NCBI GenBank assembly: GCA_964585485.1
Contig: CAZPDS010000024.1
Location: 1 to 35,176, forward strand
DNA length: 35,176 nucleotides
Direction: 5' to 3'
From: CALGYY01 sp964585485
Lineage (GTDB): Bacteria; Bacteroidota; Bacteroidia; Bacteroidales; CAIWKO01
This document shows, piece by piece, positions 24,387-31,083 of this stretch. Every line of letters starts with the position of its first letter. The stretch's first letter is position 1. Below the pieces are notes generated by a model. The model searched no databases. It was not told the DNA's origin and saw nothing but the letters and a program-made list of their open reading frames with translations. Both the position numbers and the translations under genes were made by a program.

Positions 24387-25517
24387 ATGAAATTTACGCT
24401 AGAAAAGACCGATACCATGAGCCGTGCGCGGGCCGGCAGGATAGAGACCGGCCACGGCACCATCGAAACCCCCATCTTCATGCCCGTAGGAACCGCGGGT
24501 ACGGTTAAAGCGGTCCATTTTCATGAACTTCGCGATGACATTAAAGCCCAAATAATACTGGGCAACACCTATCATCTCTATCTGCGACCGGGGATGGAAA
24601 CCCTGGCCAAAGCGGGTGGCCTGCATAAATTCAACAGCTGGGATCGGCCTATTCTGACTGACAGCGGCGGTTATCAAGTTTTTTCGCTTTCGGCCAACCG
24701 AAAAATAAAGGAAGAGGGCGTTACTTTCCGGTCGCACATCGATGGTTCAAAACATATATTTACACCCGAGACGGTGATGGACATCCAGCGCACCATCGGA
24801 GCGGATATAATCATGGCCTTTGATGAATGCACCCCCTGGCCCTGCGAAAAGAAATACGCGGCCACTTCGCTCGGTATTACCCACCGATGGCTGAAACGCT
24901 GCCTGCAAAGGCTCAGCGAAACAGAGCCCCACTACGACCATCAGCAAAGTCTGTTTCCGATCGTTCAGGGCAGCACCTTTGCCGACTTACGCCGGCAATC
25001 CGCGGAATTCGTGGCCGGCTGCAACTGCGACGGGAACGCGATCGGCGGCCTCTCCGTTGGCGAACCTGCTGAAATGATGTATGAAATGACAGAACTTGTC
25101 TGCTCTATTCTGCCGGCAGATAAGCCCCGTTACCTCATGGGCGTAGGCACGCCGGGAAACATTCTGGAAAATATTGCCCTCGGGGTTGACATGTTCGACT
25201 GCGTAATGCCAACGCGCAACGGCCGGAACGGCATGCTGTTCACATCCCAGGGCATCATCAATATCCGCAATGAAAAGTGGAAACACGATTTCTCACCCCT
25301 GGATGAAGACCAGCACACTTTCGTGGATACCCTTCACAGCAAAGCTTACCTGCGTCACCTCTTTGTATCTGGCGAAATTCTTGGCTCCCAGATCGCCAGC
25401 ATTCACAACCTCGGTTTCTACCTTTGGCTGGTTGGCGAGGCCCGACAACACATTCTTGAGGGCGATTTCTCCGTCTGGAAAGAGGAAATGATCGCGAGGG
25501 TGGAACAACGGCTGTAA
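24387..25517 (+). CDS. tgt: tRNA-guanine transglycosylase (queuine/preQ1 insertion)
   Basis: The 376-residue enzyme swaps guanine-34 of GUN-anticodon tRNAs for preQ1 in queuosine synthesis. It shows T-D-S-G-G-Y-Q-V-F-S with Asp92, M-A-F-D-E-C, and the nucleophile Asp271 in D-M-F-D-C-V-M-P-T-R-N-G-R. The usual zinc motif C-x-C-x2-C before the conserved histidine is absent; the matching stretch reads D-E-D-Q-H-T-F-V-D-T-L-H-S-K-A-Y. As I recall, Bacteroides enzymes also lack these cysteines, so this is probably a lineage trait, not decay. The start at 24387 follows the promoter; the frame's extension to 24351 would lie upstream of it. queA lies opposite, 28 bases away. Confidence 0.95.
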   Translation: MKFTLEKTDTMSRARAGRIETGHGTIETPIFMPVGTAGTVKAVHFHELRDDIKAQIILGNTYHLYLRPGMETLAKAGGLHKFNSWDRPILTDSGGYQVFSLSANRKIKEEGVTFRSHIDGSKHIFTPETVMDIQRTIGADIIMAFDECTPWPCEKKYAATSLGITHRWLKRCLQRLSETEPHYDHQQSLFPIVQGSTFADLRRQSAEFVAGCNCDGNAIGGLSVGEPAEMMYEMTELVCSILPADKPRYLMGVGTPGNILENIALGVDMFDCVMPTRNGRNGMLFTSQGIINIRNEKWKHDFSPLDEDQHTFVDTLHSKAYLRHLFVSGEILGSQIASIHNLGFYLWLVGEARQHILEGDFSVWKEEMIARVEQRL

Positions 25518-25545
25518 GGAACGAAGCACGCGGGCGGAGTGAACC

Positions 25546-26778
25546 CTAACGAGTGGTTTTCCGGAAGAAGAGGCAGGCATCCCCATAACTTAAAAAGCGG
25601 TAATCTGTCGCCAGGGCATGATCATAGGCCTTGCGCCAATCGTTGCCGGTAAAGGCCGAAACCAGCAACAGCAGCGTGCTGCGTGGTTGGTGAAAATTAG
25701 TGATCAAGATATCCGCTGTCCTCACCTTGTAGCCAGGTAGTATGAACAAACGGGTTTCTCCGCTGACTTCGTCCCGATTATGCTGTTCCATATAATCGCG
25801 CAGAGCACGCCAGGCGGCCGATGCGGGAATATCCTGCGGCCATCCGGCCTCATAGCAATCCCATTGGTTCAGCGCAAAGGGCATCGAAACATCCGTGCCC
25901 GAAAGGATCTTTACCCCCATCCAGTAGAAGCTTTCCAAGGTTCGCAGGCTGGTTGTGCCAACGGCCACCACGGATGTCGCCGCTTCCATCAGCTGATTCA
26001 GATCTTCTCGCCGAAGATGGATCTGCTCGGTATGCATTACATGACGACGGAGATCGGCTTCACTAACGGGTTTGAAAGTACCAGCTCCCACGTGCAACGT
26101 AACATTCGCATGACGGATGCTTTTTTCTTCCAGGCTGCGAATCACGCGGTCAGTAAAGTGAAGCCCCGCCGTTGGCGCCGCCACCGATCCATCGTGCTGC
26201 GCATACACCGTTTGGTAAGTAGTGTTATCTCTCTCCGTAGCTTCGCGCGGGATGTAGGGAGGCAGGGGAACTTTGCCGGCCGCCTCCAGCACCTCCGCCA
26301 GACAGCGATTTTTCAGCGTCCAGCTGAAACGGATTTGGAAGGTTCCACCCTCCTGCCCCATCTGTTCGGCTTGCAGGGTGCAAATTCCCGATTCCATCTG
26401 CACCTCCATTTCGAGTATTCCGCCTTTCCATTTGCGTGCATTGCCCACCAGGCACTGCCATACACATCCCGGACCCGCTTGCAGCGCGCGTTGAATTTCC
26501 CGTTCCGGCATCAAAGGTTCCAGACAAAATATTTCGACACGGGCGCCACTCGGCTTATGAAACAAGAGACGGGCGTGAATTACCCTGGTATTGTTCCACA
26601 TCAATAAACTACCTGCCGGGAGAAAAGTAGCGAGGTCCGCAAAGTGGGCATCGTAAACAGTTCCATCCTTTCCCACCAACAGACGCGAGGAATCGCGCGG
26701 ATCCGCCGGTTGAGAGGCAATGCGTTCCGTGGGCAACGCATAATTAAAGTCATTCATGTCAGGAGAAACCAAGGCCAT
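25546..26778 (-). CDS. queA: S-adenosylmethionine:tRNA ribosyltransferase-isomerase
   Basis: This 410-residue enzyme transfers and rearranges the ribosyl part of S-adenosylmethionine onto preQ1-34 in tRNA, giving epoxyqueuosine. Motifs are D-F-N-Y-A-L-P-T-E-R-I-A-S-Q-P, R-D-S-S-R-L-L-V, A-A-P-T-A-G-L-H-F-T, H-V-G-A-G-T-F-K-P-V and I-T-N-F-H-Q-P-R-S-T-L-L-L-L-V-S-A-F. It is longer than the ~350-residue enterobacterial form owing to insertions in the middle. An ATG at 26757 is an alternative start. The first ATG is kept because the D-F-x-Y motif then sits where I recall it in related long QueA proteins. It acts directly after the product of the convergent tgt gene. Confidence 0.95.
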   Translation of the reverse strand: MALVSPDMNDFNYALPTERIASQPADPRDSSRLLVGKDGTVYDAHFADLATFLPAGSLLMWNNTRVIHARLLFHKPSGARVEIFCLEPLMPEREIQRALQAGPGCVWQCLVGNARKWKGGILEMEVQMESGICTLQAEQMGQEGGTFQIRFSWTLKNRCLAEVLEAAGKVPLPPYIPREATERDNTTYQTVYAQHDGSVAAPTAGLHFTDRVIRSLEEKSIRHANVTLHVGAGTFKPVSEADLRRHVMHTEQIHLRREDLNQLMEAATSVVAVGTTSLRTLESFYWMGVKILSGTDVSMPFALNQWDCYEAGWPQDIPASAAWRALRDYMEQHNRDEVSGETRLFILPGYKVRTADILITNFHQPRSTLLLLVSAFTGNDWRKAYDHALATDYRFLSYGDACLFFRKTTR

Positions 26779-26798
26779 GCAAATAATATCAGAGGCCG

Positions 26799-26806
26799 CA
26801 AAGTTA
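26799..26806 (-). promoter_or_regulatory. -7 box for queA (minus strand TAACTTTG)
   Basis: The plus strand reads CAAAGTTA, a perfect reverse-complement match, 20 bases before the queA ATG. It overlaps the stop codon of the preceding small gene. Confidence 0.6.
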
Positions 26807-27145
26807 TAAATACTTCAGGAAACGCCAGCATGGCCGTACGGGCAAATAGCGACTATTGTGTTGCTGTGCATAGCTTTCACGCTCAAAGGAAATGTTGCGG
26901 TAGGCTTGGTATCGGTTTTTGTAACGGAGCCATCGAAAAAAAAACTCGAGCGCGTACCACAAATAAAAAAACAAGATGCCGAGTTCGAGCACCTGACGAA
27001 CATGAATCAGTTCATGATGGCGGATTTGGGCATCATCGCGCATACGCTGTTCGCGAAAAAAAACAAAAGGGAAAACCACCACAGCGCTTGCCGTACCAAA
27101 CGAAAAAATGCGCGTCCACCATTTTGACACAAGCAGCAAGGGCAT
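26804..27145 (-). CDS. Small HExxH membrane protein (mini-metalloprotease-like)
   Basis: This 113-residue protein has hydrophobic segments at about 16-30 and 52-70. Between them lies a zinc-protease motif H-H-E-L-I-H (His44, Glu45, His48), and after the second segment a possible third ligand in F-E-R-E-S-Y (Glu88 or Glu90). The arrangement resembles the core of membrane gluzincins such as the M48/M56 groups, but the protein is far shorter than these enzymes. It follows nadD by 6 bases and should be co-transcribed. No substrate is implied by context. I believe similar short proteins occur in other Bacteroidota. Activity is unproven. Confidence 0.7.
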   Translation of the reverse strand: MPLLLVSKWWTRIFSFGTASAVVVFPFVFFREQRMRDDAQIRHHELIHVRQVLELGILFFYLWYALEFFFRWLRYKNRYQAYRNISFERESYAQQHNSRYLPVRPCWRFLKYL

Positions 27146-27151
27146 GCGGAA

Positions 27152-27733
27152 TTATTTTTTATAAAAATGCATTTCCATGATATACTCAAAAACCTTGTCC
27201 GGCAGCAGATAGCGAGTGCTTTTCCCCTTACGTATGCTTTCGCGGATATAGGTAGCCGAGATCTGCATAAGCGGAGCTTCCACCCATTTCACCGCTGGGT
27301 GATCACGGAAGGCCCCGCCATCAGAGGCCGGGCGCGGATAAACCCACAGGCGGTACTCCTGGAGTATCCTTTCATAATTCTTCCACTTGTCAAAACTTTG
27401 CAGATTATCGCTGCCCATAATCAGGACAAAATTCCGTGTTGGATATTGCTCCGCTAACACAGTAAGAGTATTAATGGTGTAGGAAGGCTGGGGTAATCCG
27501 AACTCCACGTTGCAGGCCCGAAAACGCGGATTATCATCAATAGCTACCTTCACCAGCGCAAGGCGGTGATGATCTTCCAGTAACCCGGCGCGGGCTTTCA
27601 GTGGATTCTGTGGTGAAATCACAAACCACACCTCATCTAAGCCACCATACTCAAGCATGCAGTTCGCAATGATCAAATGCCCGATGTGAATGGGATTGAA
27701 GGAACCGAAAAACAATCCGGTGGATTTTTTCAT
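27152..27733 (-). CDS. nadD: Nicotinate-nucleotide adenylyltransferase
   Basis: This 193-residue enzyme joins nicotinate mononucleotide to AMP from ATP, forming the direct precursor of NAD. The nucleotidyltransferase signature G-S-F-N-P-I-H-I-G-H (residues 10-19) opens the protein. The family closing motif I-S-A-T-Y-I-R-E-S lies near residue 158. The length is normal. It stands between the DUF3352 gene (35 bases upstream) and the HExxH gene (6 bases downstream) in a minus-strand run; no own promoter is evident. Confidence 0.96.
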   Translation of the reverse strand: MKKSTGLFFGSFNPIHIGHLIIANCMLEYGGLDEVWFVISPQNPLKARAGLLEDHHRLALVKVAIDDNPRFRACNVEFGLPQPSYTINTLTVLAEQYPTRNFVLIMGSDNLQSFDKWKNYERILQEYRLWVYPRPASDGGAFRDHPAVKWVEAPLMQISATYIRESIRKGKSTRYLLPDKVFEYIMEMHFYKK

Positions 27734-27768
27734 TACGCGCTATTTACAGGATTCGTCAAGTGTGAATA

Positions 27769-30033
27769 CTATTTTCCTTTTTTTTCTTTTTTCCACTTCG
27801 CCTTGTCCATTACATCACCGGTTTCCGTAAAGTGTATCCACTTGCCGGTCTTGAGGCCCTGATCATAACGACCCTCAATTTTCGGTATACCACTATCGTA
27901 ATAAAATTCGGCCTCGCCATGGGGTTTGCCCTGTTGATAGCCAACAGACGCCTTACGGGCTCCGTTTTCGTAGAACTCCCGGTACACACCGTCGATCAGA
28001 TCTTCCACATACGTCACTTCGGCCCGGGTTGTCTGCTGTTCATTATCGTAATAATACAATGCCTCCCCTGCCGCCAACCCATTAACATAGTTGACCGCAC
28101 CGGCAATCTTTCCGCTTTCATAAAAGACGCGCCACAAGCCCTCCGGCTTACCATTGAGCAATCGGCCCTCAAAGCGAATCTTATCACTTTCCGGGTAAGT
28201 GATCCGTGTGACCCCATCGGGAAGTCCTTCCAGCATTTCCGTTTTAATCCGGAAAATTCCGGTATCGATATCCGCCACAAAAAGTTCTTCCGCCGCAAGC
28301 TCAATGCGCTCCAGCTCGTCATTATAAACAGCATCTTCATCAAAATTGGCGATAAACGTGGTTTTAAACATTTCATCGTCGGAGGACAACTGGAAACCTA
28401 ACAAATCAAAGCCGAGGATTACGTCTTTATTGTCGCGGATCCCTTTACGTTTGTCGCCCTTGCTGTAATAATAAAGATGTTGGTAAATTTTGGGGAGCTG
28501 AACAAAGGCCGAAACATTGGACGTTTTGTCAAAATCTCCGATGAATTCCATAAAGGCTTCATCGCGGGCCAGCGTACGACCCATGGTGTAATCGTCAATA
28601 ATGTCCATCAGCAGGGAAGGGGAATTGCTCATCACCACAAAATCTTCCACAAAGGTGAAATACGGCCGCTCGATTTTGTTAAACATCGGCCCGAAAAACA
28701 TTTTCAGCAAACCGGAGAATCCCAGATATTGAATAGTGAAATTCTTGTATTCGGTATCTTTAAATTTAACCAGGCCCGCCGTTTTTTTCCGCACCTGCGA
28801 GGTAATATGATGAAGGCCGGCGGTGGCCGCATTGATGTCGCGTGCATGAATGGTCACCACCACGTCTTCCTCGCGTGCATTGCTTGATGGTTCCATTTTT
28901 ACGAAGGTGATTTCATTACCAATCCAGCCGAAAAAATCCTCCTCCAGGTTTACTTTTAGAAACTTTTCGGCTTTGCGGATCGTCTTATCGTAATTCTTAG
29001 CCCGCGTAGTGTCTTCGGCGTCGAATTCCGTGCGGAGGTTTTCATAAAATTCATTGAAATCATCAAAACAAATAGCCACATACAAGGCGGCCCGGTTTGA
29101 AACCACCGACAGGGCTTTCATGGGACCCGGCTTCACATTGCGTAACGCATTGAAGTACGAGGGCTCGCTGGTAACCACCCCGGTATATCCATTAAACCGA
29201 AGTCGTTCCTCTTCAAAATTGATATTAAGTGCCGTGTGCGACAAAATGGATCCCAGGGCCAGCATGGATTCGCCGGGATCGTCCATGTAGCAAGTCAGGT
29301 AACTGTAGAGTTGCTTATAGTTAAGATAAAAAGTGAAGAGGGTTTCATCATCCAGCTCCGAAGCAACCGCACGGAAGCTTTCGTTCTTCTCCCAGTAAGC
29401 TGAATCTTTTTGTTGGATAGACTTCTCCACCAGCGCGGGCGCATAGGAACACACCAGCACATTATCGATAAAGGCCAAGCTCAGCACATCGGGCGAGGTA
29501 AGGTCTTCCAGCATGGTAATCTCCGTACCCTGAAAATCGCGGGTTCGCATTTCAAATCCGAAACTACTTACCAAATCGCCAATATAATCTTTAAGCCAGG
29601 TCACCTTCGATGCCTTTTTCATATCCACTGCAAAAAGGAAATCGTAATCATCGGGCTTGATCATGTGCGCTGAGATCAGCAGCTTGCGGCCAGAGAAGAG
29701 CATGTCCATGGTCTTGTTTCCCTTGATTAAGGAATCCAGGCTCATAGCATCCTGGTCAATGTCGGAAAAGAATTTCGTTCCCATCATATGACGCCACATA
29801 CGACTATCGCTAAGGGTTTTCCAGCCCTCGGTGAGGTTGCTGGTCTCGATCACGAAAATGGCATCATCCGGGATCACCGTAAAGGGATCGCGTTTGTCAA
29901 AATCGCCGAAGTGTAACCACGCCCACAAGCCACCGCCCATCAGCAGGAGTGCCAGCATCGTCCACAACAAGATTTTAAGGCTTTTACGTTTCTTCTTAAG
30001 CGGAGGGTTTACAACAGGTGTATCCATGATCAT
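27769..30033 (-). CDS. DUF3352-like protein with C-terminal MORN-type repeats
   Basis: The 754-residue protein has a lysine-rich cytoplasmic head, one membrane segment (about 19-40) and a large extracytoplasmic part. Residues from D-P-F-T-V-I-P-D-D-A-I-F-V-I-E-T on resemble the DUF3352 family. The last ~150 residues carry about five MORN-variant repeats of 23-26 residues (G-L-W-R-V-F-Y-E-S-G-K, G-V-Y-R-E-F-Y-E-N-G, G-E-A-E-F-Y-Y-D-S-G, G-K-W-I-H-F-T-E-T-G) like the YwqK type. The function is unknown; an envelope role is likely from topology. A second ATG two codons in (30027) is possible. The C-terminal end is very lysine-rich. Confidence 0.8.
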   Translation of the reverse strand: MIMDTPVVNPPLKKKRKSLKILLWTMLALLLMGGGLWAWLHFGDFDKRDPFTVIPDDAIFVIETSNLTEGWKTLSDSRMWRHMMGTKFFSDIDQDAMSLDSLIKGNKTMDMLFSGRKLLISAHMIKPDDYDFLFAVDMKKASKVTWLKDYIGDLVSSFGFEMRTRDFQGTEITMLEDLTSPDVLSLAFIDNVLVCSYAPALVEKSIQQKDSAYWEKNESFRAVASELDDETLFTFYLNYKQLYSYLTCYMDDPGESMLALGSILSHTALNINFEEERLRFNGYTGVVTSEPSYFNALRNVKPGPMKALSVVSNRAALYVAICFDDFNEFYENLRTEFDAEDTTRAKNYDKTIRKAEKFLKVNLEEDFFGWIGNEITFVKMEPSSNAREEDVVVTIHARDINAATAGLHHITSQVRKKTAGLVKFKDTEYKNFTIQYLGFSGLLKMFFGPMFNKIERPYFTFVEDFVVMSNSPSLLMDIIDDYTMGRTLARDEAFMEFIGDFDKTSNVSAFVQLPKIYQHLYYYSKGDKRKGIRDNKDVILGFDLLGFQLSSDDEMFKTTFIANFDEDAVYNDELERIELAAEELFVADIDTGIFRIKTEMLEGLPDGVTRITYPESDKIRFEGRLLNGKPEGLWRVFYESGKIAGAVNYVNGLAAGEALYYYDNEQQTTRAEVTYVEDLIDGVYREFYENGARKASVGYQQGKPHGEAEFYYDSGIPKIEGRYDQGLKTGKWIHFTETGDVMDKAKWKKEKKGK

Positions 30034-30085
30034 TGAAGATTAGAATGTTTATACGCCACAAGAAAAGAACAACAAGGTAAGCATA

Positions 30086-30102
30086 ATCAACGAATCGTTG
30101 AT
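30086..30102. repeat. Perfect inverted repeat ATCAACG-AAT-CGTTGAT
   Basis: A 7-bp perfect inverted repeat with a 3-base spacer lies in the 90-base gap upstream of the DUF3352 gene. A second hairpin (CGGCCT 30115-30120 with AGGCCG 30126-30131) overlaps the end of the preceding gene. The first could be an operator or part of an attenuator; neither is followed by a T run. Confidence 0.45.
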
Positions 30103-30123
30103 GGGGTAGTCTCCCGGCCTTTC

Positions 30124-30522
30124 TCAGGCCGGCCATTTCCGGCTGCCCAGGACCAGCAGGGAGCCTGCATACAAAATCACCTGAAGCAGGTTCATCACAT
30201 TGAAAACAAAAAAAAGGGCAGCGGCAAACACCATTAAGGCGGGGATGACATATATGCGAAAACCGCCCTTGAGGCCGCGCCACATCCGCCAACAGCCCCA
30301 TGCCGGAAGAAGATAGAAAAGTGTTCCGGCAAGAAAAACCGGGCGCATGAGCCAGGGATTCAGGCGGAGCAGGCCGTCGTACGGCTGGCCTATCCATGTT
30401 ACAAAGTACTGATAAAAAAATACACACAGCAACGAACACAGGGCAACACCAAGTGCCCAAACCAAGTTAAGCATCAAGGTTGCTGAAACAAACCAGGGTC
30501 TGCCGTTGCCCGCCTTAATCAT
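30124..30522 (-). CDS. Small multi-span membrane protein, paralogue of next gene
   Basis: The 132-residue protein is predicted to span the membrane about four times (about 12-38, 58-76, 88-106, 108-126). No enzyme motif is visible. Its second half shares the pattern G-F-x-x-Y-x-I-P and the following helices with the neighbouring protein at 30530-30961, pointing to an old tandem duplication. The gap between them is 7 bases, so they are co-transcribed. The family is unrecognised. Confidence 0.7.
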   Translation of the reverse strand: MIKAGNGRPWFVSATLMLNLVWALGVALCSLLCVFFYQYFVTWIGQPYDGLLRLNPWLMRPVFLAGTLFYLLPAWGCWRMWRGLKGGFRIYVIPALMVFAAALFFVFNVMNLLQVILYAGSLLVLGSRKWPA

Positions 30523-30529
30523 GGAATAG

Positions 30530-30961
30530 CTATTCTTTCATGTATTTCACCTGCATAGCATACAGCAGGATAAACAAAACACTGATCAATAAAAAGAGCA
30601 GAAAAAAAACGTTAAATGCGCTGAAGGTTAACACCGCCTGGGCCGCCAGGAGGAGGCCGTTTGGAATGATGTACAGCACAAAACCGCTGCGGCGACGAAG
30701 GAACATAAGGATGGCGCCCCAGAGCGACAAGCCAAAAATAATAACACAAACCAAAAAACTGACGATGAGCAGCGAGCTGCTGTAGTTGGCCAGGTCCGGC
30801 AAATAGGGCTTCAACATGCTCATCAGCCATTCAGCTGAAAGCAAACCGGCAAACGACAATACCGTTGCCAATCCGCTGAATAAAAAAGTCATCACACAAA
30901 GCACCGTTAAGAGGGCGGGTCGTTTGTGTTCCAGGGGTGTCTGAGACGCAGCGTTTTCCAT
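30530..30961 (-). CDS. Small multi-span membrane protein, first of a paralogous pair
   Basis: This 143-residue protein has four hydrophobic segments (about 18-40, 63-85, 92-112, 116-137) separated by short loops, including R-R-R-S-G-F-V-L-Y-I-I-P. The ATG at 30961 is chosen over a TTG at 30970. A perfect -7 box lies 25 bases upstream, so this gene probably starts the minus-strand unit. No known family is recognised with confidence. Confidence 0.72.
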   Translation of the reverse strand: MENAASQTPLEHKRPALLTVLCVMTFLFSGLATVLSFAGLLSAEWLMSMLKPYLPDLANYSSSLLIVSFLVCVIIFGLSLWGAILMFLRRRSGFVLYIIPNGLLLAAQAVLTFSAFNVFFLLFLLISVLFILLYAMQVKYMKE

Positions 30962-30986
30962 AAATTTCAATATTCAATCACGACAA

Positions 30987-30994
30987 CAAATATA
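30987..30994 (-). promoter_or_regulatory. -7 box for the small membrane-protein pair (minus strand TATATTTG)
   Basis: The plus strand reads CAAATATA, a perfect reverse-complement match, 25 bases before the ATG at 30961. Confidence 0.6.
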
Positions 30995-31041
30995 AGAAGA
31001 TTTGAAGCGGTGCCGGGATAAAAAAACCGGTGACCTTACAA

Positions 31042-31057
31042 TATTTTTGTATCTTTA
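31042..31057 (+). promoter_or_regulatory. Tandem -7 boxes (TATTTTTG, TATCTTTA) for the T9SS cargo gene
   Basis: A perfect box (31042-31049) is followed directly by a seven-of-eight box (31050-31057), 26 bases before the ATG at 31084. Only one is probably used. It is divergent from the box at 30987. Confidence 0.6.
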
Positions 31058-31083
31058 TATGTTTTTTGGCACCAGCGGCATCT

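Noticed and set aside
25780..26607. 275-residue plus-strand frame within queA
   Set aside because: It is an antisense shadow of a well-conserved queA gene, with no motif of its own.
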